Assembly (NCBI RefSeq): GCF_019734195.1
Contig: NZ_JAASHM010000002.1
Span: 169,585-233,584, forward strand
Direction of reading: 5' to 3'
Length of the DNA: 64,000 bases
Source: Clostridium sp. K13
GTDB taxonomy: Bacteria > Bacillota > Clostridia > Clostridiales > Clostridiaceae
Positions 18,516-28,398 of the stretch are shown in pieces. A program made the position numbers and the translations under genes. The notes under the pieces were generated by a model. The model saw nothing but the letters and a program-made list of their open reading frames with translations. It ran no database searches and was not told the origin of the DNA. Each line of letters begins with the position of its first letter. Position 1 is the stretch's first letter.

Positions 18516-20792
18516 ATGAAGTACGTTAATAAAGGTATAAGAAAAAAGGATGCAATGTCATTACTTACAGGGAAGCCAGTTTACACAGATGATATAGCTC
18601 CAAGTAACTGTTTAATAGTAAAAGTACTTAGAAGTCCTCATGCACATGCATTAATTGAAGATATTAATATTACAATTGCTAGCAAGGTACCTGGAATAGA
18701 GTGTATTTTAACATATAAAGATGTACCGCAAAAAAGATTTACAACAGCAGGACAATCTTATCCAGAACCAAGCCCATATGATAGATTGATTTTAGATAAA
18801 AGATTAAGATGTGTTGGAGACCCAGTTGCTATAGTTGCAGGTGAGAATGAAAAAGCAGTTAATAAAGCTTTAAATTTAATAAAAGTTAAATATGAAGTTT
18901 TAGATGCCGTTTTAGATTTTAGAGAAGCAATTGATAATGAGGTTATAGTTCATCCAGAAGATGATTTTATTGCATTAAATGATTGGATTAATGTAGATAA
19001 AAATAGAAATATATGTTCAAAAGGTGATTTTATCTATGGCGATGTTGAAGAAGAATTGAGTAAATGTGCTCATATTATAGAGCAAACTTATCATACTAAA
19101 GCAAATAGCCAAGCTATGATGGAGACTTTTAGAGCATTTACTGAATTAGATACATATGGAAGATTAAATATAACAAGTGCAACTCAAGTTCCATTCCATG
19201 TAAGACGTATATTAGCAAATGCATTAGATATACCGAAGTCTAAAATAAGAGTTATTAAGCCAAGAATAGGTGGGGGATTTGGAGCAAAACAAAGTGTTGT
19301 TGCAGAAATATTCCCAGCTATAGTTACGATGAAAACAGGAAAGCCAGCAAAAATGGTTTATACTCGTGAAGAAAGTATGACTAATGGTAGTCCGAGACAT
19401 GAGATGGAAATTAAGGTTAAGGTTGGTGCTGATGAAAAAGGTATAATTAAGGCTATTTATATGTATACTTTATCTAATGCGGGTGCGTATGGAGATCATG
19501 GACCAACAACTGTTGGATTGGCTGGTCATAAATCAATGCCTCTTTATAACGGAGCAAAAGCATATAAATTTGAATATGATGTTGTTTATTCAAATACTAT
19601 GGGAGCAGGAGCCTATAGGGGATATGGAGCTACTCAAGGATTATTTGCATTAGAATCTGCTGTAAATGAATTAGCGGATAAATTAAATATTGATCCTATT
19701 AAATTAAGAGAAATGAATATGGTTGCTGAAGGTGAAATAATGCCAGCATACTATAATGAACCTGCAAATAGCTGTGCTTTAGATAGATGTTTATCTAGAG
19801 CAAAGGAAATGATAGATTGGGATAATAAATATCCATGTAGAGATATGGGAAATGGAAAAGTAAGATCAGTTGGTGTTGCTATGGCTATGCAAGGTTCAGG
19901 TATATCATCAATAGATACAGCAGCAGTTGAGATTAAGCTTAATGATGATGGGTTCTATACATTGATGATTGGTGCAGCTGATATGGGTACAGGCTGTGAT
20001 ACAATATTAGCTCAAATGGCAGCAGATTGTTTAGAATGTGATGTTGATAATATTATAGTTCATGGTGTTGATACAGATCAAAGTCCATATGATACTGGAT
20101 CTTATGCATCTAGTACAACATATATAACAGGTGGAGCAGTTATAAAAACTTGTGAAAAAATGAAAAAGAGAATTATTGAAGAGGCATCAAAGGCATTAAA
20201 ATGTCCAGTTGAAAACTTACAGTTTGATGGTGAAAAAGTATTTTCAATAGAAGATGAAAAAGAAATAACATTAATTGATATAGCTAATAATACCTTAGTT
20301 GGTGGGTTTAGAACTATAAGTGAAAGTGAATCACATTATTCAGAGGTTTCACCACCTCCGTTTATGGTTGGAATTGTGGAAATAGAAGTAGATAAATTAA
20401 CTGGAAAAGTTGATATAATTGATTATGTTGCAGTTGTAGATTGTGGAACTGTAGTTAATCCAAATCTAGCAAGAATCCAAGCAGAAGGTGGAATAGCTCA
20501 AGGTATTGGGATGGCTCTATATGAGGATATTACTTATACTGAAAAAGGAAAAATGAGAAATGATTCATTCCTTCAATATAAAATACCAACAAGACTTGAT
20601 GTAGGAAATATAAGAGTAGAATTTGAATCAAGTTATGAACAAACAGGACCATTTGGAGCTAAATCAATAGGAGAAATAGTTATTAATACGCCGTCTCCAG
20701 CTTTAGCACATGCAGTATACAATGCAACTAAGGTGAATGTAAGAGCATTACCAATAACTTCAGAGAAAATTGTTATGGGAATGCTTGAATAA
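18516..20792 (+). CDS. Molybdenum hydroxylase catalytic subunit (xanthine dehydrogenase-like)
   Basis: 758 residues, the molybdopterin-binding subunit that hydroxylates purines or related N-heterocycles. The N-terminal a/b-hammerhead (GKPVYTDDIAPSN) is followed by Moco-binding segments RIGGGFGAKQ and GAYRGYGATQ (about 360-370). The C-terminal PFGAKSIGE (about 715-723) carries the catalytic Glu. AAGGAGG precedes the ATG. The cluster with XdhC, purine permeases and MocA supports a purine substrate, but active-site residues alone do not prove xanthine over a related purine or aldehyde. A 320-base structured intergenic element follows. Confidence 0.88.
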   Translation: MKYVNKGIRKKDAMSLLTGKPVYTDDIAPSNCLIVKVLRSPHAHALIEDINITIASKVPGIECILTYKDVPQKRFTTAGQSYPEPSPYDRLILDKRLRCVGDPVAIVAGENEKAVNKALNLIKVKYEVLDAVLDFREAIDNEVIVHPEDDFIALNDWINVDKNRNICSKGDFIYGDVEEELSKCAHIIEQTYHTKANSQAMMETFRAFTELDTYGRLNITSATQVPFHVRRILANALDIPKSKIRVIKPRIGGGFGAKQSVVAEIFPAIVTMKTGKPAKMVYTREESMTNGSPRHEMEIKVKVGADEKGIIKAIYMYTLSNAGAYGDHGPTTVGLAGHKSMPLYNGAKAYKFEYDVVYSNTMGAGAYRGYGATQGLFALESAVNELADKLNIDPIKLREMNMVAEGEIMPAYYNEPANSCALDRCLSRAKEMIDWDNKYPCRDMGNGKVRSVGVAMAMQGSGISSIDTAAVEIKLNDDGFYTLMIGAADMGTGCDTILAQMAADCLECDVDNIIVHGVDTDQSPYDTGSYASSTTYITGGAVIKTCEKMKKRIIEEASKALKCPVENLQFDGEKVFSIEDEKEITLIDIANNTLVGGFRTISESESHYSEVSPPPFMVGIVEIEVDKLTGKVDIIDYVAVVDCGTVVNPNLARIQAEGGIAQGIGMALYEDITYTEKGKMRNDSFLQYKIPTRLDVGNIRVEFESSYEQTGPFGAKSIGEIVINTPSPALAHAVYNATKVNVRALPITSEKIVMGMLE

Positions 20793-20812
20793 TATTATGA
20801 AGAAAAATAAAA

Positions 20813-21068
20813 GTTAAGGGCCTAAAGGCCAGTTAAGTTTTTGAACAACGCTTTGCTAGTTCAAAAGGGTAAGAGTTGTCTACGACAACGTTAAGAGACT
20901 ACGGCTAGTTAAGGAAGAAACTTCTTGTGAAGTTTCTAAAATATATATTTAAACAAATTACGGAGTAATTTCCTTCTTAACTCTTTAACGTTTGCTTTAT
21001 AAAACACTTACCAGAGTTTAATTAGCAAAAGCTAAATTAAACTCTTTAACTGGCCGAAGGCCTTTAAC
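20813..21068 (+). repeat. Nested inverted-repeat element E1 between the dehydrogenase and mocA
   Basis: Outer arms of about 25 bases (20813-20837 and 21042-21068; core GGCCAGTTAA / TTAACTGGCC) enclose further helices. One is 20889-20917 with 20972-20990 (CGTTAAGAG / CTCTTTAACG). Local hairpins lie at about 20917-20936 (GAAACTTC/GAAGTTTC), 20955-20971 (AAATTAC/GTAATTT) and 21013-21045 (AGAGTTTAATT/AATTAAACTCT). No open frame is present. It could be a structured RNA within the operon leader of mocA, or a palindromic mobile-type repeat. Confidence 0.65.
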
Positions 21069-21112
21069 TAACTAAATTGATTTGCAATTTATCAAAAGGG
21101 GGGATTTAGGAG

Positions 21113-21700
21113 ATGAAGATAAACTTAATTTTATTAGCAGCTGGAAATAGTAAAAGGTTTAATGGAAATAAATTATTAGCAATATATAAAGAAAAGCCAA
21201 TATATATGCATATAGTTAATAATGTTCTTAAGTTAGAAGTTAATAAAATAATATGTGTAACTCAGTATGAGGAGATAAAAGAAGCTTTATTAAATACTAA
21301 TATTAATGTTGTTATCAACACTAACAGTAGCTTAGGAATTTCAAGCTCCATAAAATTAGGAATAAATTTTGATAAAGAAGCTGATGGATATATGTTTATG
21401 GTATGTGATCAGCCATTTATTACAGAAAAAACTTTAAAAATATTATTAGATAAATTTATTAATGGAGAAAAAGGTATAGTTTGTGTTGGATGTGGAAATA
21501 ATAAAGGTAATCCAGTAATCTTTTCAAAAAAATATATTAATGAATTATTATCATTACAAGGAGATAATGGTGGAAAGCGAATACTAAAGGGGCATTTAAA
21601 TGACTTAAATGTAGTAAATATTGATAATGAGATTGAATTATTCGATATAGATACACAAGAAGAATTTACAAAAGCATCCCGTTTAAAATGTTTACATTAA
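21113..21700 (+). CDS. mocA: MocA-type molybdenum cofactor cytidylyltransferase
   Basis: A 195-residue NTP transferase of the MobA/MocA family that links CTP to molybdopterin, giving the MCD form of the cofactor used by xanthine dehydrogenase-type enzymes. The N-terminal nucleotide-binding motif LLAAGNSKRFNGNKL is at residues 6-20, with a metal-binding CDQPF (about 103-107) and NKGNPVIF (about 127-134). GGAG is upstream of the ATG. Being next to the hydroxylase, it likely completes cofactor supply for it. Confidence 0.85.
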   Translation: MKINLILLAAGNSKRFNGNKLLAIYKEKPIYMHIVNNVLKLEVNKIICVTQYEEIKEALLNTNINVVINTNSSLGISSSIKLGINFDKEADGYMFMVCDQPFITEKTLKILLDKFINGEKGIVCVGCGNNKGNPVIFSKKYINELLSLQGDNGGKRILKGHLNDLNVVNIDNEIELFDIDTQEEFTKASRLKCLH

Positions 21701-21739
21701 AAATATTTAAGAAAAATTAAAAAAGTTTTTAAAATAGTG

Positions 21740-21768
21740 TTGACTTTTGTCTGAAAACACTGTAATAT
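21740..21768 (+). promoter_or_regulatory. Promoter of the tRNA operon
   Basis: TTGACT (21740-21745), 17-bp spacer, TAATAT (21763-21768), 29 bases before the first tRNA. It is a good vegetative sigma factor match for a stable-RNA operon. Confidence 0.75.
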
Positions 21769-21797
21769 ACAAAAAGTAGTCACTAAGACATACGCAA

Positions 21798-21872
21798 GGC
21801 CCCTTGGTCAAGCGGTCAAGACACCACCCTTTCACGGTGGTAACAGGGGTTCGATTCCCCTAGGGGTCACCA
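21798..21872 (+). tRNA. tRNA-Glu (anticodon TTC)
   Basis: 75 nt including encoded CCA. The acceptor stem GGCCCCT pairs with AGGGGTC (one G-U), and the anticodon loop CTTTCAC carries TTC. The T arm AGGGG-TTCGATT-CCCCT is perfect. Confidence 0.97.
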
Positions 21873-21902
21873 TTTTGACTAAAAGGAATCTCAATTCTGT
21901 TG

Positions 21903-21945
21903 AGTAAATTCCACTAACTAAATCGAAGATTTAGAGTGTCATTCA
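21903..21945 (+). repeat. Dispersed hairpin repeat, copy 1
   Basis: Lies between tRNA-Glu and tRNA-Gly. CTAAATC-GAA-GATTTAG forms a 7-bp stem, extended by CACT/AGTG outside a 2-base bulge. A related 43-base copy lies at 52521-52563 (34 of 43 identical by my alignment), with two compensatory base-pair changes. Confidence 0.6.
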
Positions 21946-21946
21946 T

Positions 21947-22020
21947 GCGGGTATCGTATATCGGTAATACTCCAGCCTTCCAAGCTGGAAAGGTGGGTTC
22001 GATTCCCACTACCCGCTCCA
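21947..22020 (+). tRNA. tRNA-Gly (anticodon TCC)
   Basis: 74 nt with encoded CCA. The acceptor GCGGGTA pairs with TACCCGC. Anticodon TCC lies in the CTTCCAA loop over the CCAGC/GCTGG stem, and the T arm GTGGG-TTCGATT-CCCAC is intact. Confidence 0.97.
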
Positions 22021-22146
22021 TTTAAAAATGTTAGGAACGAGCAGTACAAGGAAATGAGGAATGAGCACCAGAGCTTATATATCATAAGTGAGGAGCATAG
22101 TGACGAAATTGAAGAAGTAATGCGAAGTTAATAACGGTTTTAATAA

Positions 22147-22223
<77 letters not shown>

Positions 22224-22229
22224 TATTTT

Positions 22230-22305
22230 GGTTTACTAGCTCAGTCGGTAGAGCACTTGACTTTTAATCAAGGTGTCCGGGGTTCGATTCCCCGGTAAGC
22301 CACCA
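22230..22305 (+). tRNA. tRNA-Lys (anticodon TTT)
   Basis: 76 nt with encoded CCA. The acceptor GGTTTAC pairs with GTAAGCC (one G-U). The anticodon loop CTTTTAA carries TTT, and the T arm CCGGGG-TTCGATT-CCCCGG is strong. Six bases follow tRNA-Arg, so it is the last gene of the operon. Confidence 0.97.
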
Positions 22306-22308
22306 AAA

Positions 22309-22338
22309 AAAGAAACTCAATAGAGTTTCTTTTTTTTT
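22309..22338 (+). terminator. Terminator of the tRNA operon
   Basis: AAAGAAACTC / GAGTTTCTTT stem with a 4-base loop and a nine-base T tract. Confidence 0.92.
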
Positions 22339-22421
22339 GCTTAAAAAACTTTAGATCATAATACTGACCAATGAAATAGAAATTCATATTATATTATGAA
22401 TTGCTTTTTTTTGGAGATAAG

Positions 22422-22886
22422 ATGAAGAGTAAAGATGATGATAGAGAATATGAGTATGAAAAAGAAAAAATAGATAAGTATATTATAGAGTTTGAAGTTA
22501 GTTTAGCTAACATGGAGAAAGTAGGAGTTGCTTTTTTAGTGGCTGGTTATTCAAATTATATATATGCTACCAATTTAGATATATTAGATGCACAAAATAG
22601 AAACAATACAGGGAAGACTTCTGAAGAAGCATTTTTATTTAGTCAAAAGTTAGTTTTATTAGGATATATATTATTGTGGATAGTTGCATTACGAAGAACA
22701 TATGTGAAGGAATTAAGTAATATTTATAGGGATGAAAAAAATGATATAACAGCATACCAAAATGTTGCAAGTTCATATTTGATAAGCATAATTGCTAATG
22801 CAATGAGGCTTCAAGCTTTTAATACATTAAATAATGAAGAAGTACAATCTAAAAAAGAAGAGAATGATAACAAAAATAATTCATAA
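22422..22886 (+). CDS. Hypothetical membrane protein
   Basis: A 154-residue protein of unknown function. A charged N-terminus (EYEYEKEKIDKY) is followed by two hydrophobic segments (about 37-50 and 78-90) and a polar, Asn/Lys-rich tail. The ATG at 22422 has GGAG 8 bases upstream; the TTG at 22401 lies before that site. It is 56 bases ahead of the second purine permease but shows no link to it in sequence. Confidence 0.6.
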   Translation: MKSKDDDREYEYEKEKIDKYIIEFEVSLANMEKVGVAFLVAGYSNYIYATNLDILDAQNRNNTGKTSEEAFLFSQKLVLLGYILLWIVALRRTYVKELSNIYRDEKNDITAYQNVASSYLISIIANAMRLQAFNTLNNEEVQSKKEENDNKNNS

Positions 22887-22942
22887 ATTTACAAACCACT
22901 GAATAGAAATTAGTAAGCATATTATAAAAAGGTGGGAGAAAT

Positions 22943-24282
22943 ATGTCTGAGTATAAAAAAGAAAATATGTACAGGCTAGAAGGGAAAGTGCCGTTGGGTG
23001 ATGCAATTCCATTGGGAATGCAACATGTTCTTGCGATGTATGCTGGAAATTTAGCACCATTACTTGTTGTCACTAGTGTTTTGAATATGGATATGGCTAT
23101 TAAGGTTACATTACTTCAAAATGCTATGTTTGTAGCAGGTCTTATAACTTTGATTCAACTTTATCCTATTTGGAAAGTTGGATCTGGATTACCGGTTGTT
23201 ATGGGAACTAGCTCTGGATTTATTCCAGTAAGCTTAGGTGTAGGGAATCAATTTGGATATGGAGCTATCATGGGAGCATCACTTATAGGTGGAATAATTG
23301 AATTTTTACTTGGATTTATAATAAAACCACTAAGAAAAATATTACCACATGCAGTTACGGGGACTGTTGTATTGATATTAGGAATTTCACTTATTGGTGT
23401 AGGTATACAATTCGTTGGTGGTGGGGTTGGCATGCAAGGAGATCCTACCTTTGGTTCTATAAAAATATAACAATAGCATTAATAGTTTTTTTAGTTATTG
23501 TTTTGCTTAAACAATTTTCAAAAGGATTCTTAAGTGTATCAGCAATATTAATAGGTATTATTGTTGGATATATTATATCAATACTTATGGGAATGGTAGA
23601 TTTTTCAGAAATATCAAAAGCAGCATGGTTTTCGATTCCAAAACCTATTTTTATGATTGATGGAATAGAATATAGTTTTCATATAGAAGCAATAGTACCT
23701 TTTATATTAGTATACTTAGCAACTACAGTTGAGACTATAGGTGATAATACTGGAATTGCAGTAGGTGGGCTAGGAAGGGATATTACTGATGACGAGTTAG
23801 AAGGAGCTGTACATGCAGATGGATTTGGAAGTGTATTTGCAACTCTTTTTGGTGTTATGCCTAATACATCTTTTAGTCAAAATGTAGGACTTGTAGCTAT
23901 GACTAAAATAGTTAATAGATTTGTTTTAATGACAGGTGCTATATTTTTAATATTATGTGCTTTTATACCTAAGCTTGGAGCTATAGTTGCATCAATACCT
24001 AATTGCGTATTAGGTGGAGCTGTAATTTTAATGTTTGCTATGATAAGTATTAGTGGATTAAATCTTTTAATTGAAGATGGAAAGATTTCAGATAGAACAG
24101 GTATTATAGTAGCAGCATCATGTGCAGTTGGATTAGGTTTAAGTTACTGTCCAGAAGTTATGCAATATTTACCTCAATGGTTTCAAAATATGTTTAGTCA
24201 AGCTATAGTAGGCGGATTTGTAACTGCAACAATACTAAATATAGTTCTTCCTAAAGAGTTAATAAATAATAAAAAATGCTAA
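22943..24282 (+). pseudogene. NCS2-family purine permease with a frameshift
   Basis: Two adjacent frames (22943-23470 and the frame covering 23503-24282) together encode a full-length NCS2 permease like that at 15877. The N-terminal part has PLGMQHVLAMY and GSGLPVVMGTS; the C-terminal part has ETIGDNTGIAV and PNTSFSQNVGL. The frames meet at the A run at 23461-23465. Adding one A restores SIKNITIALIVFL, matching the paralogue's arrangement. So a single-base deletion has split the gene, or it is a homopolymer sequencing error. If intact it would import xanthine or uracil. It follows the hypothetical gene and ends before a bidirectional terminator. Confidence 0.85.
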
Positions 24283-24342
24283 ATTATTATATTGTAATAA
24301 ATAGTTTTTATATAAATTAGAGTATTATATATAATGTGCAAT

Positions 24343-24380
24343 AAATTAAGACCTGTATTATACAATACAGGTCTTAATTT
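24343..24380. terminator. Bidirectional terminator between the purine permease and amt
   Basis: Perfect 17-bp palindromic arms (core TTAAGACCTGTATT / AATACAGGTCTTAA) with a 4-base loop and A/T tails on both sides. It separates convergent genes. Confidence 0.92.
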
Positions 24381-26073
24381 ATTCTTCATCTTGAAGAGCA
24401 TCATATCCTTCTTCGTTAGTTCGTATTTTAATTACATTTTCTACATCTTGAATAAATATCTTACCATCACCAATTTTACCAGTGTATAGAGCCTTTTTAA
24501 TAACTTTAACTAATGTATCTACAGGGATTTTACATACAACAATCTCTACCTTTAATTGAGGTAATAATGTAACGTCTAAAGGAACACCTCTGTAAAAATC
24601 AGTAGATCCCTTTTGCATTCCGTAGCCTAAAACGCTAGTTACAGTCATACCAGTAATTCCTAGTTTATCTAAAGCTAACTTTAATCTTTCAAATCTATCT
24701 TGTTTAGTTAATACCACAACTTTAGTGAATTTAGCATCAGATTTAGAGTTGTTGTAAATAACTGGAATTGTATCTATGTTATCAAAAGTAGAATTATCGG
24801 GTACAGTTGATGCAGAGCCTTCAGCTAAAGTAATATTAGCTAATGTTGATGTTACAGGCATAAAGTCTGCATAACTACTTTCAAGACCATGCTCCTTTTT
24901 ATCAAGTCCTTCAATTTCTTCTTCAGGAGAAACTCTAAGACCTATTGTGTGTTTAATAGTTAGGAAAACAATAGTCATAGTAAATATAACCCAAGATATA
25001 ACACATAATACACCTAATATTTGTGTACCTAAAAATTTAAAGCCTCCATCATATAATAACCCACCATTGACTGCAAAAAATCCAGTTAATATTGTACCAA
25101 GAGCACCACAAACACCATGTACAGAAATCGCACCAACAGGATCATCTATTTTCAATTTTTTTTCTATAAATTCTACTGCAAATACAACTGCAATACCTGC
25201 AATAAGGCCTATAAAGAAAGCTCCAAAAGAATTAACCATATCACAGCCTGCTGTAATGGCAACAAGACCAGCTAATGCACCATTTAAAGTCATAGAAACA
25301 TCAGGTTTTTTATATCTAATCCAAGTTAGTATTAAAACTGCTACTGCGGCAGTTGCTGCAGCGATATTAGTAGTCATAAAAATTGTACTTGCTGATAATA
25401 TTGCATCATCACCAGTCATTGAAACAGTAGAACAACCATTAAATCCAAACCAAGCAAACCAAAGAATAAATACACCTAAAGCACCCAAAGTTAAACTATG
25501 TCCTGGAATAGCGTGGGCTGTTCCATCTTTAGAATATTTTCCTATACGGGGACCAAGAATTTTTGCACCAACTAAAGCTGCAACACCACCAACCATATGA
25601 ACTGCAGTAGAACCAGCAAAGTCATGGAAGCCCATTTGTGATAAGAAACCACCACCCCATATCCAATGTCCAGAAATAGGATAAATAAATGCACTAATTA
25701 TTAAGCTGTATACACAATAAGATGAAAATTTAGTTCTTTCTGCCATAGCTCCAGAAACAATGGTAGCAGCAGTGGCACAGAAAACAGTTTGAAATATAAC
25801 GAAAGCAAAGGTTGGAATTGAACTACTATAATCACCTTGGATAAATAAATCAATGCTACCTATAAGTGAGCCATCACCTGCAAACATAAGTCCAAATCCT
25901 ATAAACCAAAATACTACAGTGCCTATAGCGAAGTCCATTAGGTTTTTCATTATTATATTGCCGGCATTTTTAGCTCTTGTAAATCCAGTTTCAACCATTG
26001 CAAAGCCTGCTTGCATGAAAAATACTAATGCTGCTCCTAGTAGAGTCCAAATTGTGTCTAATGCTGAATACAT
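24379..26073 (-). CDS. amt: Ammonium channel fused to a PII (GlnK) regulatory domain
   Basis: A 564-residue fusion. Residues about 1-410 are an Amt/AmtB channel with 11 predicted helices, twin histidines in STAVHMVGG and ISVHGVCG, and the CATAATIVSGAMAERTKF segment. Residues about 445-564 form a PII domain: VVLTKQDRFERLKLALD, a T-loop with YGMQKGSTDFYRG (conserved Tyr at the uridylylation position), and GKIGDGKIFI. PII normally binds Amt as a separate protein to block it when nitrogen is plentiful. Here the regulator is tethered. It is next to glnN on the same strand. AAGGGGG precedes the ATG. Confidence 0.93.
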   Translation of the reverse strand: MYSALDTIWTLLGAALVFFMQAGFAMVETGFTRAKNAGNIIMKNLMDFAIGTVVFWFIGFGLMFAGDGSLIGSIDLFIQGDYSSSIPTFAFVIFQTVFCATAATIVSGAMAERTKFSSYCVYSLIISAFIYPISGHWIWGGGFLSQMGFHDFAGSTAVHMVGGVAALVGAKILGPRIGKYSKDGTAHAIPGHSLTLGALGVFILWFAWFGFNGCSTVSMTGDDAILSASTIFMTTNIAAATAAVAVLILTWIRYKKPDVSMTLNGALAGLVAITAGCDMVNSFGAFFIGLIAGIAVVFAVEFIEKKLKIDDPVGAISVHGVCGALGTILTGFFAVNGGLLYDGGFKFLGTQILGVLCVISWVIFTMTIVFLTIKHTIGLRVSPEEEIEGLDKKEHGLESSYADFMPVTSTLANITLAEGSASTVPDNSTFDNIDTIPVIYNNSKSDAKFTKVVVLTKQDRFERLKLALDKLGITGMTVTSVLGYGMQKGSTDFYRGVPLDVTLLPQLKVEIVVCKIPVDTLVKVIKKALYTGKIGDGKIFIQDVENVIKIRTNEEGYDALQDEE

Positions 26074-26216
26074 AAATATAACCCCCTTTAAAGTAGTTAG
26101 AAGTTAGGAGTTTGAAGTAAGTACTTAAATTATTTATATAATAATGACAGTATGTTATTACTTCTAAATAACCCTCAAAACTTATAACTTTTATTGAATT
26201 TAATATTTTTATAAAA

Positions 26217-26271
26217 ACAATAGACGTGTATTTACATTAAGAATTTTATAATGTAAATTACACGCCATTGT
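26217..26271 (-). terminator. Terminator after glnN
   Basis: Long hairpin downstream of glnN on the minus strand. The arms (ACAATAGACGTGTATTTACA and its near complement at 26251-26271) pair with a few bulges, then T-rich sequence follows on that strand. Confidence 0.7.
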
Positions 26272-26283
26272 GTATTATACTAT

Positions 26284-28377
26284 TTAGTTAACACTGAATA
26301 AAAGTTCACCATAAGTTGGAAGAGACCAATGATCTTTAGCTATTAATGTTTCAAGTTCATCAACTATTCCACGTAAATGTTGCATATTGATGAATATTGA
26401 TTCTCTATAATATTTTGCACTTTCAAGTAAATCAGAATGAGTTTTTGCATTTAATACAGAAGTTTCTAAAGTATCAAGCTTTGCGTAAAGGTAATTACCA
26501 AGCCTTGATAACTTGGAAAGCAGTTTTTCTTCTAATTCGCATTTAAGATTTGGATTAAGTTGTTTTTTACTATTTGCTATTTCTGATATTTCTCCTTGAT
26601 AGCTTAAAACTGAAGGAATTATATATTTCTTTACCATATCAATCATAGTTAAGGCTTCTATATGAATAGTTTTACAGTAGTTTTCCATTAAAATTTCATA
26701 TCTTGAATATAATTCACTTTCAGAAAATACATGGTGTTTAGTAAATAATTCAATATTTTTAGTATGCACGAAGTAAGGAAGAGCGTCAGGAGTAGTTTTT
26801 AAGTTTAATAAGCCCCTCTTTTCAGCTTCTTCTATCCAAGCATCACTATAATTATTACCATTAAATATTATTCTTTTATGATCTCTAATAGTATCTTTTA
26901 TAACTGTATTTAAATCTTCATCAAAGTTACTGCTTTTTTCAAGTATATCTGCAAATTGTTTAAGTTCTTCAGCAACAATAGTATTTAATACAATATTTGG
27001 GCCTGCTATTGAGAAAGTAGATCCTAACATTCTAAATTCAAACTTATTACCAGTAAATGCAAAAGGAGAAGTTCTATTTCTATCAGTTGTATCTTTGGAG
27101 AATTTTGGTAATACACGAACGCCAATCTCCATTTGGCTCTTACCTTTATCTATATAGTTTGTACCATTTTCAATTGCTGTAATAATTTCTGTTAATTCAT
27201 CTCCAAGGAACATAGAAACTATTGCTGGAGGAGCTTCATTTGCACCTAATCTATGATCATTTCCTGCACTTGCAACTGATACACGTAGTAAATCTTGATA
27301 ATCATCAACAGCTTTAATAACAGCTGATAAGAATAATAAGAATTGTGCATTTTCAGAAGGTGTATCACCAGGTTCTAAAAGATTAGCGCCAGTATCAGTA
27401 GAAAGTGACCAGTTATTGTGTTTACCACTGCCATTTACACCTGCAAAAGGTTTTTCATGAAGTAAGCAAGCTAATCCATGCTTATTAGCAATAGATTTCA
27501 TAAGCTCCATTGTAAGTTGGTTATGATCAGTTGCAATATTTGTTGTAGTAAATATTGGAGCAAGCTCGTGTTGTGCTGGCGCAACTTCATTATGCTTTGT
27601 TTTTGCTAATACACCTAGTTTCCAAAGTTCTTGTTCTAATTCTTTCATATAAGCTGATACTCTTGGTTTAATAGTACCGAAGTAGTGATCTTCCATTTCT
27701 TGACCTTTTGGAGGTCTTGCGCCAAATAAAGTTCTGCCACAGAAAACTAAATCAGGTCTTTTTTCATACATTTCTTTATCAACAAGGAAATATTCTTGTT
27801 CAGGTCCAACAGTTGTAATAACTTTTTCAACAGTAGTATTTCCGAATAATCTTAAAATACGTAGTGCTTGTTTATTTAAAGCTTGCATTGAGCGTAAAAC
27901 TGGAGTTTTCTTATCTAAGGCCTCTCCACTATAAGAGCAAAATGCAGTAGGAATACATAAAGTACCATCTTTTATAAATGCATATGAAGTTGGGTCCCAG
28001 GCTGTATAACCTCTAGCTTCAAAAGTAGCCCTAAGACCTCCAGATGGAAAACTTGAAGCATCAGGTTCACCTTGCACAAGTTCTTTACCAGAGAACTCCA
28101 TTATTATATGTCCATCTTTATCAGGTGTAATAAAACTATCATGTTTTTCGGCAGTAACACCAGTCATAGGTTGGAACCAATGGGTATAGTGAGTTGCACC
28201 TTTTTCGATAGCCCAATCTTTCATTGCGTTTGCAACAACTGTAGCAACTTCTAAATTAAGTGGTTTTCCTGCTTGAATGGTATTTTTAAGTGATTTATAA
28301 GTCTCTTTAGGTAATCTTGCTTTCATAATACTATCGTTAAAAACTAAACTTCCAAATAAATTTGGTATATATTTCAT
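26284..28377 (-). CDS. glnN: Glutamine synthetase type III
   Basis: ATP-dependent synthesis of glutamine from glutamate and ammonia. At 697 residues it is the size of the GSIII family rather than the 440-470 of GSI. Signatures are [11 protein letters not shown] (metal-binding Glu), [25 protein letters not shown] (glutamate/ATP site), NEAPPAIVS and [23 protein letters not shown] lies 8 bases before the ATG. The leader carries a terminator-attenuator overlapping an ANTAR-type hairpin. It is divergent from glnA and upstream of amt, so the three make an ammonia-assimilation block. Confidence 0.95.
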   Translation of the reverse strand: MKYIPNLFGSLVFNDSIMKARLPKETYKSLKNTIQAGKPLNLEVATVVANAMKDWAIEKGATHYTHWFQPMTGVTAEKHDSFITPDKDGHIIMEFSGKELVQGEPDASSFPSGGLRATFEARGYTAWDPTSYAFIKDGTLCIPTAFCSYSGEALDKKTPVLRSMQALNKQALRILRLFGNTTVEKVITTVGPEQEYFLVDKEMYEKRPDLVFCGRTLFGARPPKGQEMEDHYFGTIKPRVSAYMKELEQELWKLGVLAKTKHNEVAPAQHELAPIFTTTNIATDHNQLTMELMKSIANKHGLACLLHEKPFAGVNGSGKHNNWSLSTDTGANLLEPGDTPSENAQFLLFLSAVIKAVDDYQDLLRVSVASAGNDHRLGANEAPPAIVSMFLGDELTEIITAIENGTNYIDKGKSQMEIGVRVLPKFSKDTTDRNRTSPFAFTGNKFEFRMLGSTFSIAGPNIVLNTIVAEELKQFADILEKSSNFDEDLNTVIKDTIRDHKRIIFNGNNYSDAWIEEAEKRGLLNLKTTPDALPYFVHTKNIELFTKHHVFSESELYSRYEILMENYCKTIHIEALTMIDMVKKYIIPSVLSYQGEISEIANSKKQLNPNLKCELEEKLLSKLSRLGNYLYAKLDTLETSVLNAKTHSDLLESAKYYRESIFINMQHLRGIVDELETLIAKDHWSLPTYGELLFSVN

Positions 28378-28398
28378 AATTTAATAACCCCCTTTAAA

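Noticed and set aside
20793..21112. Small genes within the structured intergenic region
   Set aside because: Frames are short, repetitive and explained by the palindromes.
22021..22146. Extra tRNA or small RNA between tRNA-Gly and tRNA-Arg
   Set aside because: No cloverleaf and no strong hairpin; only repeated GAG-rich words.
24947..25600. 217-codon open frame on the plus strand
   Set aside because: It lies wholly antisense to the amt-PII gene, has no ribosome site or family features and a composition typical of a reversed membrane gene.
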